From positions 450,051 to 514,050 of the forward strand of contig CAVQLK010000008.1 of NCBI GenBank assembly GCA_963713355.1: 64,000 nt of DNA, in the 5' to 3' direction. Numbering within the stretch: position 1 is the stretch's first letter; the number at the start of each line of letters is the position of its first letter. The position numbers and the translations under genes were made by a program. This stretch comes from FEN-1219 sp963713355 (GTDB lineage Bacteria > Pseudomonadota > Gammaproteobacteria > Steroidobacterales > Rariloculaceae). The notes under the pieces were generated by a model, which was given only the letters and a program-made list of their open reading frames with translations, was not told the DNA's origin and ran no database searches. Shown here one piece after another: positions 36,230 through 45,300 of this stretch.

Positions 36230-37715
36230 GAACGCGGCGCCGCCAAAGGCCGGCGACGGCAGGAGCGGCGAGCACGACGAGCGCCGCGGCGAGCAGCGCC
36301 GCCGAGATCGGCCGCGTCACGAACACCGTCAAGTCGCCTTCACTGATCGCGGCGGCGCGGCGAAATTGCTGCTCCGCCATCGGGCCGAGCACGAGCCCCA
36401 GCACGGCCGGCACGAGCGGGATCCCGAGCACGCGCATCGCGAGTCCGACCGCGCCGGCGCCGTAGAGCAGGCCCACGTCGAGCAGCGAGCGGTTCAAGCT
36501 GTAGGCGCCGAGCGACGCGAGCACGAGCACGCTGCCGAACAGCAACGGTTTCGGCAGAAACATCACGCGCGCCCACACGCGGGCGAGCGGCAGGTTCAAG
36601 ACGAGCAGCATCGCGTTGCCGATGAAGAGGCTCGCGATCAGCGTCCAGACGAGATCCGGGCGTGCCGTGAACAGCAGCGGCCCCGGCTGGAGGCCGTACT
36701 GTTGAAAAGCCGCGAGCAAGATCGCGGCCGTCGCCGACGACGGAACGCCGAGCGTCAAGAGCGGCACGAGCACGCCGGCCGTCGACGCGTTGTTCGCGGC
36801 TTCGGGCCCAGCGACGCCTTCGATCGCGCCGCGGCCGAACTCTTCGGGATGGGCGCTCAAACGCTTCTCGGCCGAGTACGACAGGAACGTCGGAATCACG
36901 GAGCCGCCCATCGGCAGCACGCCGAGCGGAAAACCGATCGCCGTCCCGCGCAACCAGGGCTTCCACGAGCGGCGCCACTCGTCGCGGCTCATGCCCATGA
37001 AGCTCGCGAGCTGCACGGCTTGCGGCGTGTCGCCGCCGCGCCGCGCCGCCTGATGCAACGTCTCGCCGACGGCGAAGAGGCCGATCACGAGGATGACGAC
37101 GTCGATGCCGTCGAGTAGCTGCGGGATGCCGAACGAGAACCGCGCGGCGCCCGTGAGCTGATCGATGCCGACGAGCCCGAGCGCGAGCCCGAGGAACAGG
37201 CTGAAGAGCCCGCGCGCGAGCGAGGCTCCGAGCAGAGCTGCCACCGCCGTGAACGCGAGCAGCGCGAGCGCGAAGTACTCGGCTGGGCCGAACTCGAGCG
37301 CGACGGACGCAAGCACCGGCGCGAACAGCGCGAGCGCGAGCGTCGCGAGCGTGCCGGCGACGAACGAGCCGAGCGCCGCCGTCGTGAGCGCGGCGGCGCC
37401 GCGGCCGTTGCGCGCCATCTGGTGGCCGTCGATCGCGGTCGCGATCGCGCCCGTCTCGCCGGGCGTGTTCAGCAAGATGCTCGTCGTCGAGCCGCCGTAC
37501 ATCGCTCCGTAGTAGATGCCGCCGAACATAATGAAAGCGCTGACGGGGTCGAGGCCGAACGTGACGGGCAACAGCACGGCGACCGTCAGCGCGGGCCCGA
37601 TGCCGGGCAGCACACCGATGGCCGTGCCGAGCGTCGTGCCGAGCAGCGCCCAGAGCAGGTTCGTGAGCGTCAGCGCGTTCGCGAAACCGAGGCCAAGACC
37701 GTCAAATGTGCCCAT
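36222..37715 (-). CDS. tctA: Tripartite tricarboxylate transporter large membrane subunit
   Basis: A 497-residue TctA with about twelve membrane spans. The two family repeats are visible: GVLPGIGPALTVAVLLPVTF with IYYGAMYGGSTTSILLNTPG, and later MGGSVIPTFLSYSAEKRLS with GVPSSATAAILLAAF. It forms the channel of a tripartite tricarboxylate transporter that uses the ion gradient. The start at 37715 lies five bases after the TctC-TctB fusion gene, and its 3' end overlaps tcuA, so all parts are made from one transcript. Confidence 0.92.
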   Translation of the reverse strand: MGTFDGLGLGFANALTLTNLLWALLGTTLGTAIGVLPGIGPALTVAVLLPVTFGLDPVSAFIMFGGIYYGAMYGGSTTSILLNTPGETGAIATAIDGHQMARNGRGAAALTTAALGSFVAGTLATLALALFAPVLASVALEFGPAEYFALALLAFTAVAALLGASLARGLFSLFLGLALGLVGIDQLTGAARFSFGIPQLLDGIDVVILVIGLFAVGETLHQAARRGGDTPQAVQLASFMGMSRDEWRRSWKPWLRGTAIGFPLGVLPMGGSVIPTFLSYSAEKRLSAHPEEFGRGAIEGVAGPEAANNASTAGVLVPLLTLGVPSSATAAILLAAFQQYGLQPGPLLFTARPDLVWTLIASLFIGNAMLLVLNLPLARVWARVMFLPKPLLFGSVLVLASLGAYSLNRSLLDVGLLYGAGAVGLAMRVLGIPLVPAVLGLVLGPMAEQQFRRAAAISEGDLTVFVTRPISAALLAAALVVLAAPAVAGLWRRRVHD

Positions 37716-37720
37716 CGCGC

Positions 37721-39082
37721 TCAGAGCCACGCGCCGAGCACGCCGGCCGGCAGCGGCAGGTCGAGCGCGTACGCGAACAACGCGTAGCTGCCGGTGGCTA
37801 CGCCGAGCGCGGCCGCTGCGTCGCGGACGGGACGGTGCGCGTCGAACGCTCGCGCAGCGAGCCAGAAGAGCAGCGCTGCAGCGACGATGAAGCCCAAGCT
37901 CTCGGCGAAGAGCACGTGCAGCGCCGCGCCTATGCCGAGCAGCGCCAGCGGGCGCCATGCGAGTGCGCCCAGCTGTTGCCGCGAGCGCTTTCGCTGGCGA
38001 CGCACGGAGACAGCGGCCGCGACGCCGAAAAGCGCGAGGCCCGTGAGAACGAACGCGGCGTAGGGGTCCCAAGCGCCAGTACCGGGTGCGGTACCGGTGC
38101 CGAGCTCGCGCAAGATTCCACGCACGCGCCGTTCCTCGGCCGCCGCGAACGCCGCGAACTCGTCGCCCGCGAGATATCGGTCGAGCCACCGATAACGCAC
38201 GAGCAGCTCGCGCCATTCACGCGAGCGGACCATGGCGTCGACGACGCCCTCGAGCCGCGCGCGCTCCTCGGCCGTGATGCCGGGCGGCGCGACGACGGAG
38301 CGCCAGTTCTCGAATTCGACGTCGACACCACGTTCGCGCAACGTCGGCGCGTCGACGCCGGGCACGCGCTCGGCGCTCGAGACCGCGAGAACGCGCAGCG
38401 CTCCGGCGTCGATCTGCGCCGCGAACTCCGCGAGGCCGTTGACGCCGACGGACACCTGCCCGCCCAGGATCGCCGCGAGGGCCTCGCCGCCGCCGGAGTA
38501 GCCAATGTAGTTGACGCGTCGCGGCTCGACGCCGACGGCAGCAGCGATGAGGCCCGCGAGGATCTGGTCGCTGCCGCCGACCGAGCCGCCACCCCACGAG
38601 ATCGACTCGGGATCGCTCTTGAACGCGGCGAGCAGGTCGTCGAGCGTGCGGAATGGCGATGCGGCCGGAACGGCGAGCGCTTCATACTCGCCCGTGAGCC
38701 GTGCGATCGGCACGGCGTCGGCCAACGTCACCGGCGAGCCGTTGGTCACGATGCCGCCGAGCATGATGAGGCCCGAGACGAGCAACGCGTCGCCGTTGCC
38801 GCGCTCGGAGCCGACGAAGCGCGCGAGCCCGATCGTGCCCGCGGCGCCCGGCACGTTTTCCACGATGGGCGTCGTGACGATGCCTCCGCTCTGCAGCGCC
38901 TGCTGCATGACGCGCGCGGTTTGGTCCCAGCCGCCGCCGGGCGCCGCGGGCGCGATGAGGCGCAACTCGTCGAAATGCGGTTGGGCGGGCGCGTACGACG
39001 CCGTCAGCGTCGCAAGTGCCAGTAGCGAGGCGCGGAGCACGTTCGAGCGCCCGATGACGTTCCCCTTTCGATTGCCGCGCAC
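37721..39082 (-). CDS. Fused tripartite tricarboxylate transporter protein: TctC receptor plus TctB
   Basis: A 453-residue fusion. Residues about 1-23 are a signal segment; 30-310 form a Bug/TctC solute receptor (LRLIAPAAPGGGWDQTARVM, VENVPGAAGTIGLARFVG, NYIGYSGGGEALAAILGG). After a short linker at about 320, four hydrophobic segments with TctB character follow (YAAFVLTGLALFGVAAA, LLGIGAALHVLFAESLGFIV, ATGSYALFAYALDLPLP). In most operons tctC and tctB are separate genes. The frame is continuous with no sign of damage. The start is GTG at 39082; another GTG at 39040 would still leave the hydrophobic core of the signal. Confidence 0.82.
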   Translation of the reverse strand: MRGNRKGNVIGRSNVLRASLLALATLTASYAPAQPHFDELRLIAPAAPGGGWDQTARVMQQALQSGGIVTTPIVENVPGAAGTIGLARFVGSERGNGDALLVSGLIMLGGIVTNGSPVTLADAVPIARLTGEYEALAVPAASPFRTLDDLLAAFKSDPESISWGGGSVGGSDQILAGLIAAAVGVEPRRVNYIGYSGGGEALAAILGGQVSVGVNGLAEFAAQIDAGALRVLAVSSAERVPGVDAPTLRERGVDVEFENWRSVVAPPGITAEERARLEGVVDAMVRSREWRELLVRYRWLDRYLAGDEFAAFAAAEERRVRGILRELGTGTAPGTGAWDPYAAFVLTGLALFGVAAAVSVRRQRKRSRQQLGALAWRPLALLGIGAALHVLFAESLGFIVAAALLFWLAARAFDAHRPVRDAAAALGVATGSYALFAYALDLPLPAGVLGAWL

Positions 39083-39138
39083 ATTATATAGATGCGTTAC
39101 AGTGAAGCCCGAAGTCGTCGTCGCGGCGAGGGCCGTTC

Positions 39139-39396
39139 ATGAGTGACCAGGATTTGGGCGCGCTGCTCGCGGAGCTGCACGCTCGGCTGAAGCAGGCGGG
39201 CTCGCTCGACCCCGAGGCGCGCAAGCTGCTCACGACCGTCGCTCGCGATATCGAGAACGCGCTCGCGAACGATGATGCGAGCGCCGTCGCCGCGGAGCCC
39301 GTCGAGGCGCTGGCCGTGCGGTTCGAGGCCGACCATCCGTCGCTGGCCGGGGTCTTGCGCCAGATCATGGACACGCTTGGCAAGGCCGGAATCTAG
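39139..39396 (+). CDS. DUF4404 family small protein
   Basis: An 85-residue helical protein of the DUF4404 family (LGALLAELHARLKQAGSLD, then ALAVRFEADHPSLAGVLRQI and DTLGKAGI at the end). Function is not known. It is divergent from the tctC-tctB gene with 56 bases between the starts, and the shared spacer contains TATATAAT on the minus strand. It precedes the riboswitch by about 60 bases; whether the two share a promoter is unclear. Confidence 0.85.
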   Translation: MSDQDLGALLAELHARLKQAGSLDPEARKLLTTVARDIENALANDDASAVAAEPVEALAVRFEADHPSLAGVLRQIMDTLGKAGI

Positions 39397-39456
39397 GCCG
39401 AGCCATCTTCTGTAAAAACTCGGTTGTGCCGCGCACGTCGTGCGCGGAGACTAGCG

Positions 39457-39533
39457 CCCGTGCCAAAGGCAAACCCGTCGCGAGGCGGGGACGCAAAGCT
39501 ACCGGTCTCTCGAGAGACAGCGGGGTCGCCACG
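39457..39533 (+). promoter_or_regulatory. Cyclic di-GMP-I (GEMM-I) riboswitch
   Basis: The conserved core is complete: AAAGGCAAACC at 39465-39475, a P2-type stem CCCGTC/GGCGGG closed by the GNRA loop GCGA (39480-39483), the invariant GGACGCAAAGC at 39489-39499, a second hairpin GTCTC-TCGA-GAGAC (39505-39518) and the closing AGCGGGG (39519-39525). The ATG of the next gene is at 39534, so the GGGG that could serve as ribosome-binding site lies inside the aptamer. Ligand binding is therefore expected to act on translation, probably as an off-switch; that direction is inference. A perfect 8-bp hairpin precedes it at 39429-39447. Confidence 0.95.
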
Positions 39534-40187
39534 ATGGAACCGATACAGCCGCCACCGAATCCGTTCCTCACCGAGGCGGGCACGCTCGTGCTGCCGTCGT
39601 TCGAAGAATGGTTCTTCTTGCCGGGTGACTGGCTCGTCTATCTGCTCGCGAGCCGCGCGCCGGTCGTCGCGCAGTCCTTGGGAGTGGGCCCGCAAGACTA
39701 CGGCGCAACGCTTGCGGGCTTCGTCGCCTGGATCTGCTGGATCATGCTCGTGATCGTGTCGATCGCGGCGACGTCGGCCGTGCGCCGATTCGACCGTGCG
39801 TTGACGGACCGCATCCTCTATGCCGTCCGAGAGCTGCGCCGCCACGTGCGCATGGCAACTGTGTTTGCCCAGTATCGACGGAAGCTCGCGGCGCAGCGTA
39901 AGGAGCCGTCGTTCGATGTCGGCGAGGAGCCGGGTCTGAGCCGCGACGAGCTGCGAGTGCTCGAGCTGCATGCGCGGCTCTCGCCGGGATTCGCGTTGTC
40001 CACGAGCGATGTGGCGCACGAGCTCGGCGCGCGCGGCTACGAGATCCGCACGGCGCTCGAGCGGCTGCAGAAGCTGAAGCTGCTGCAAGCGACGGTCGGC
40101 GGGCTCGACGGTGAGACGGCCTATACGCTGAGCGGCGCGGGGCGCACGTTACTGCAGATCCGCCATGCTCGGCCCCGCGTTGCCTGA
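39534..40187 (+). CDS. Membrane-anchored winged-helix protein under riboswitch control
   Basis: A 217-residue protein that I cannot assign to a named family. A Pro-rich N-terminus and an amphipathic stretch (FEEWFFLPGDWLVYLLAS) precede one clear membrane span at about 57-82 (AWICWIMLVIVSIAATSAV). Next comes a basic helical linker (RRFDRALTDRILYAVRELR). The C-terminal third looks like a winged helix (LSRDELRVLELHARLS, STSDVAHELGARGYEIRTAL, LQKLKLLQATVGG). The ATG touches the 3' end of a c-di-GMP riboswitch, so the protein's level should follow the second messenger. A membrane-bound transcription regulator or a protein-interaction module are both possible. Confidence 0.7.
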   Translation: MEPIQPPPNPFLTEAGTLVLPSFEEWFFLPGDWLVYLLASRAPVVAQSLGVGPQDYGATLAGFVAWICWIMLVIVSIAATSAVRRFDRALTDRILYAVRELRRHVRMATVFAQYRRKLAAQRKEPSFDVGEEPGLSRDELRVLELHARLSPGFALSTSDVAHELGARGYEIRTALERLQKLKLLQATVGGLDGETAYTLSGAGRTLLQIRHARPRVA

Positions 40188-40196
40188 CGGCCGCGC

Positions 40197-40697
40197 CTAC
40201 GCCGGCACTGTCGCGAGCAGGTCGTCGAGCTTTTGATAGCTCATCTCCATGCCGTCCGTCATGCCGCTCTTCACGGCCGCGTCGCGCACTTCTTTCGATT
40301 CGTAGCGAGCCGTCATCGTGTGCGTCGTGACGCCGTTCTTCTCGGTGAGGACGGAAGTGATGAGCGCTTCGCCCATCTCGCCGCCGACGTCGCCTGCGTC
40401 GAAGCGCTCGATGTGCACGATGCGCGACGGCCGCACGACTTCGCGGAATTCGCCCGTGAATCCGAACTCCGAGCCGTCTTTCTCACTGCGCCAGCGCCAC
40501 TTGAACTTGCCGCCGGGGCGGACGTCCATCTCGCAGACCGGCATCGTCCAGCCCGGCGGGCCGAGCATCCAGCGCTGAACGAGCGCGGGCTTGGTCCAGG
40601 CGTCGAACACGAGCTCGCGCGGCGCGTTGAAGGCGCGAACGACGACGATGTCGCGATCGTTCGGCAGAGTCACGGTGCTCTTGGGTTGGCTTTTCAT
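40197..40697 (-). CDS. SRPBCC/AHSA1-like protein
   Basis: A 166-residue protein of the AHSA1-type SRPBCC family. DIVVVRAFNAPRELVFDAWT followed by PALVQRWMLGPPGWTMPVCE is the typical N-terminus, and the middle SEFGFTGEFREVVRPSRIVH and C-terminal MTDGMEMSYQKLDDLL complete the helix-grip fold. The family binds hydrophobic ligands in a central cavity. It is 47 bases downstream of the ArsR gene; ArsR-SRPBCC pairs are common and the repressor probably controls both. The start at 40697 is set by GGAGC upstream. Confidence 0.88.
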   Translation of the reverse strand: MKSQPKSTVTLPNDRDIVVVRAFNAPRELVFDAWTKPALVQRWMLGPPGWTMPVCEMDVRPGGKFKWRWRSEKDGSEFGFTGEFREVVRPSRIVHIERFDAGDVGGEMGEALITSVLTEKNGVTTHTMTARYESKEVRDAAVKSGMTDGMEMSYQKLDDLLATVPA

Positions 40698-40744
40698 CAG
40701 CTTGCTCCTTTCATCCTTCGTAAGCGCAATGGAGATCGGCGGTC

Positions 40745-41104
40745 CTATTTTCGTTTGCGGCGCCTGGGCGGTCTCTTCGCCGCTTGCAGCTCGTCGAGGA
40801 GGACGTCGAGTCGCTCGAAGCTCTGCTCCCACATCTGCCGGTAGCGCTCGATCCAAACGTATGCGGCTTCGAGCGGCTGCGCCTCGAGGCGGCATGGCCG
40901 CCGCTGCGCGTCGCGGCCGCGCGAGACGAGCCCGGCGCGCTCGAGCATCTTCAAGTGCTTCGAGATGGCCGGCTGGCTCATGTCGAACGGTTCGGCAAGC
41001 TCGTTGACCGAGGCTTCGCCCGAGGCGAGCCGCGCAAGGATCGCGCGGCGCGTCGGATCGGAGAGCGCTAGGAACGTCGCGTTGAGGCGGTCGGAAGCGG
41101 CCAT
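40745..41104 (-). CDS. ArsR-family transcriptional repressor
   Basis: A 119-residue winged-helix repressor. LSDPTRRAILARLASGEASV at the N-terminus and the recognition region ELAEPFDMSQPAISKHLKML are typical; ERAGLVSRGRDAQRRPCRLE is the wing. No Cys metal site of the ArsR/SmtB type is visible, so it belongs to the non-metal group usually paired with SRPBCC proteins. An 18-bp palindrome lies 19 bases upstream of the start and is the likely operator for autoregulation. Confidence 0.9.
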   Translation of the reverse strand: MAASDRLNATFLALSDPTRRAILARLASGEASVNELAEPFDMSQPAISKHLKMLERAGLVSRGRDAQRRPCRLEAQPLEAAYVWIERYRQMWEQSFERLDVLLDELQAAKRPPRRRKRK

Positions 41105-41122
41105 AGCAAAACCATCTGGTTG

Positions 41123-41140
41123 TATAACCTATAGGTTATA
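41123..41140. promoter_or_regulatory. Operator palindrome for the ArsR regulator
   Basis: A perfect 18-bp inverted repeat, TATAACCTA followed by TAGGTTATA, stands directly upstream of the ArsR-type start codon. ArsR dimers bind such 12-2-12 or continuous dyads. The surrounding TATATA-rich bases also form the promoter, so binding would block polymerase. Confidence 0.75.
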
Positions 41141-41220
41141 TATAGGCGATGCGCGAGTCAAGCGCCGCGTCGGCGTGCGGCGGACGCAGCTCAGCTCTGA
41201 GTCGGGTGCTTAAGCTCCAA

Positions 41221-42233
41221 TCAGCCCGCCAGCGCTCGCGCTCGAAGCTGGCCGCAACCGGCTTCGACGTCCTGGCCCGCGGAACGCCGCAGCTTGGCAA
41301 GCACGCCGCGCCGGTGCAGATAGCGCGTCATCTCTGCGGCACGTTCCCACGAGGGCCGGCGGAACTCCGCGCCGTCGACGGTGTTGTAAGGGATGAAGTT
41401 CACGACGGCGTAGTGGCCCGCAAGCAGCGCGGCGAGCGTTTCGAGCTCGTCGTCGCCGTCGTTGACGCCTTCGAGCAACGTCCATTGATACTGCGTCGGG
41501 TACTTCGTCGCGCGCGAGTACTCGTCGGCGAGCGCGACAAGCTCGGCCGGCTCGATGCGCGGCGCGCGCGGCAGGAGCTGTGCGCGCAAAGTTGGCTTCG
41601 TCGTGTGCAGCGAGAGCGCGAGCGCGGGCTTGACGGACTCCAGCGGTAGGCGCTCGAAGACGCGCCGGTCGCCGACGGTCGAGAACACGATGTTTTTTTG
41701 CGCGAGATCGCCGTGCGTTCCGAGCAGCGCGACGGCGTCGAGCACGTTGTCGAGATTGTGCGCCGGCTCGCCCATGCCCATAGCACGACGCGCCGCACCG
41801 GCTGCCGCGTGCGCGCGAGCGCAACCTGCGCGACGATCTCGCCACTCGTCAGCTGGCGCGTGAGGCCGTCGCGGCCCGTCATGCAGAACACGCAGCCGAC
41901 GGCGCATCCGACCTGCGTCGAAATGCAGACGCCGTCGCCGGGCAAGAGCACGCTTTCGATCGTGCGGTCGTCCCCGAGCCCGAGCAGGAAGCGCGACGAG
42001 CCGTCGATGCCGCGATGCTCCGAGACGATCTTGACGAGCGCGGCAAAGCGCTCGGCGAGCTGCGGCAGCGCGCGGCGCATCGTCAGCGGCAGCTGCGAGT
42101 CCTCGCTCTGCGCGAAGGCGTCGAGCGGTAAGCCGCGTACCCAGGCGCGCATCATCGACGTCTCGTGCCTCGGCCGCGCGCCCGCTGCGCGCAGCGCCGC
42201 GCATAGCTCGGCGATCGAGGCTCCGATAGTCAT
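41221..42233 (-). pseudogene. rlmN: RlmN-family radical SAM RNA methyltransferase gene with one frameshift
   Basis: Two reading frames together give one RlmN-like enzyme. The first part (from ATG 42233) has ISTQVGCAVGCVFCMTGRDG with the CxxxCxxC cluster that binds the 4Fe-4S/SAM. It continues as RRVVL in that frame, but the family's next element MGMGEPAHNLDNVLDAV is in the neighbouring frame starting at 41781. That frame runs to the end and includes the second catalytic Cys (QDVEAGCGQL). One base is missing near 41782. Both halves are otherwise well conserved, so a sequencing error is as likely as a true mutation. If functional, it would methylate adenine C2 in 23S rRNA or tRNA. Confidence 0.8.
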
Positions 42234-42278
42234 GCGACGCACGATATCGGCCGCCCGGAGGGTTGTAAACGAGACGAG

Positions 42279-42304
42279 CCTCCGGCTGCCGCAGCAGCCG
42301 GAGG
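42279..42304 (-). terminator. Hairpin downstream of the TonB-dependent receptor gene
   Basis: An 11-bp perfect GC-rich stem (CCTCCGGCTGC with its complement) and a CGCA loop lies 22 bases beyond the stop of the receptor gene. On the minus strand it is followed by a weak U-poor tract, so it may end transcription only partly or protect the 3' end. Confidence 0.5.
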
Positions 42305-42326
42305 TCCGTCCGTCGAAAGATCGACG

Positions 42327-45300
42327 CTAGAGCCGGTAGTTGAACGTCGCGAGGAAGCGCCGTCCGTACACGTCGTAGGCGTTGGCGGGATTCGTCTGCG
42401 AGCTGAACCGCTGGTCGAACGTCGGGATCACGGGCGGGTCCTCGTCGGACGCGTTCGTGATCGCGAGCGCCAATTGCCAAGCGCGGCCGTTGCTGAGCTC
42501 GCGCTCGTAGCTGACCGTGATGTCGGTGTAGCCCTTCGCGTCGACGGTCGCGTCGTCGATCGTCTGCCGACCCGCGGGCACAGGCATGCCGGGGACGAAC
42601 TGCACGAATGTGACCGTGTTGGCATTGATTTCGCTCTCGCCGAAATAACGCCGCTGCAAGTTGAAGCCCCACTCGCCGAGCTGATAGCGCAGCGTGGCGA
42701 CGGCCCGGGTTTCAGGCTCGTTGAGCTGGCCGGCCAGATCGACAGGCTGCCCGCCCGGAGTCGTCGTGCTGTCCTCGAGCAACCTGCCCGCGAGGAACCG
42801 CAGCGTGAAAGCCTCGGAACGGTTGCCGAACCAGTCCGTGTCCCTGTTCCACAAGAGCTCGTAGTCGAGGCCGCGCACGCGCGCGTTGTTGATGTTCAAC
42901 CACGGGTTGCGGACGGCCGTGACGGCGTTCGTGGCCGGATCGCGGAACACGTAGTCGCAGAACTGGCTGCCGGGCGCCAAGCGGCACTCGTCGACGATGC
43001 GCTGCACGCCGAGCTGACCGATGGCGCCGGACAAATCGATGTCGTACCAATCGACCGAGAACTGCAGCCCGGTTTGCTGCGGCTCGACGACGAAGCCCGC
43101 CGTGGTGGTGTCGGCCTCCTCGGGCGAGAGATCCGGATTGCCGACCGCCGTCGTCGTGATCTGGAACGTCTGCGGCGCGCCCGTGTTGTTGCCAGTCGGG
43201 ATACCGCCGATCGCGTTCTCGGAGATGCTGCCGCCGCCGCCTTGTACGTCGAAGCGCTCGTTGAACGTCGGCTCGCGCACGTCGCGCGACACGGTGCTAC
43301 GGAACCGCAGGAACTCGGCAACCTGGAGGTTGATGCCTGTCTTCCAAGAATTGATGACGCCGCTCGTCGAGTAGTCTGAGCGGCGGCCCGCGACGTCGAC
43401 CTCGAGGCGCCGCGCCGAGTTCTCGGCTTGCCACAGCGGCATGTTGAACTCGGTGAACGTTTCCCAGACGTCGTAGCCGCCTTTGATTGCCGGCACCGTG
43501 GAGAACTCGTGCAGATTCGGGCTGCCCGTCGTGAAGCCGCCTTGGATGCCGCGAATGCCAAGGTTCATGTTGCCGTTCACGGGGTTGAGCCCGTCGACGT
43601 TCACCGGCGGGCCGTAGGCCATGATGTCTATGGGATACCCGCGTTGCCAGAACCATTGCTCGCGGTACGTCGCGCCTGCGGCCATCGAGAACGCGCCGGG
43701 CCCGAAGCCGTCCCAGATGTCGCCCGTGAACAAGACCTCGGCGAATTCTTGCGTCACGGCGCTGCGGCCATATTTGCCCTGCACGGCGTATGCCGCCGCC
43801 TCGGGGCTGACGTTGCCCTGGCCGAAGATGTTCATCGGCACGCAGTTCGGGATGGCGTCCGGACCGACCGGGCCCGGGATCGGCACGGGGAAGAGCGGAT
43901 CGCCGTCGGGCGCGAGCGAATCGTCGCCTTGCGCCGCGGGCACGCGAATGTGGGCGACCGAAGCCTGCAATTGCGCCGGAGTGGGGTTGAAGCGCTGCAC
44001 GTTGCAGACGATCTGGCCAGTGCCGCGCAAAGCGTCCGTGATCAGATCGGGCCGTCCGTCGGGCCCGCCCGTGCCCGCGTCGTCGGTCAGGTCGCGGCGG
44101 TCGGTGTAAACCTCGACGGCGTCGATGGCCAGCATCTCGCGGTCGACGCGGATCTCGTTGCTGACTTCCGTGTACCGGTCTGTCGCGCCGCGCTGAATAC
44201 GCGCTTGCATCTGCCAGCGTTCGCCGATGTCCTTGTCGAGCCCGAGCTGCAGCGTCCAGCTGTCGTATTGATTGTGCCGGTCCTCGCTGTCGCCCCAGTT
44301 GCCGGGCTGGCCGAGCACGGTGCCTTGCTTCTCCATGACGAAGCTGTTGACGCCTTGCGCGCGCATCGCTGCGCGGACGTTCGCGGGCAAATACGCGTTG
44401 TCCACGTAGATCTGCGTCGTCCACGGCGACGCCAAGTGCGGGATTCCGCGCTGGTCGTAGTCGTTCGATTGAGTGCGACCGCCGAGCAAGTTCATGAAGT
44501 AACGCGTCGAGTCGTTCGCGTCGAACGTGTAGCCGAAAAAGGCGTTCTGGCGTTCCACCTCGGCGCCGTAAGGGCCGCCGCCGAACGCTTGGTTCGCTAT
44601 GTCCGCCTCGGGCCCGCCCGACTGATTGTTCGTCGTGTTCACGGGGGCAACGACGGTGCCGTTCTGAAACGGCCGGACGCCCGTCCCGTCGTACGTGAAC
44701 GTTTGCCCGGCGAAGGGGAAAGCGGCGGTTTGTCCGGGGGTCAAGGCGACGTTGGCGGCGTTGCGCAAACCGCCGATCCTGCCCGTCGGCGTGTGCTGCC
44801 GCGAATGCACGTCGGGCAGCACGAGCCGCATCGGCTCGTTCAAGTTGCCCGCGCTCCAGGCCGGGTTCGCGACGATGCCGTAGCGGCGGAACCAATCGCC
44901 GAGCTCGAGCGGGTCATAGTCGATCGGATCGATCTTTTGATACTCGAGCGACGCGATGAGGTGCCCACGCTCACCGGTCTCGGTGCCATACGCCCAAGTG
45001 ACGCCGCGGTTCGCTCCCATGTTGTCCGCGGTCTCGCCGAAGCTCGCGGAGAAATCCATTCCGTCGTAACTGCGGTTGAGGCGGAAGTTCGTGACGCCTG
45101 CGAGCGCATCAGCGCCGTAGGCCGCCGACGCGCCGCCCGTGACGACCTCGATCTGCGAGATCAGTGCCGTCGGAATGTTGTCGACGTGAACGCTGCCGTC
45201 GCGATCGGCCGGCGCGAGCCGCGCTCCGTCGAGCAGCACGAGTGTTCGTTGCGGGCCCATCGCACGCAGATCGATGACGCTGCGTCCCGCGCCGGCGAAC

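Noticed and set aside
42474..43379. Long plus-strand open frame opposite the TonB-dependent receptor gene
   Set aside because: No start signal, no recognisable fold and an amino-acid composition typical of antisense GC-rich frames; the receptor is clear on the other strand.
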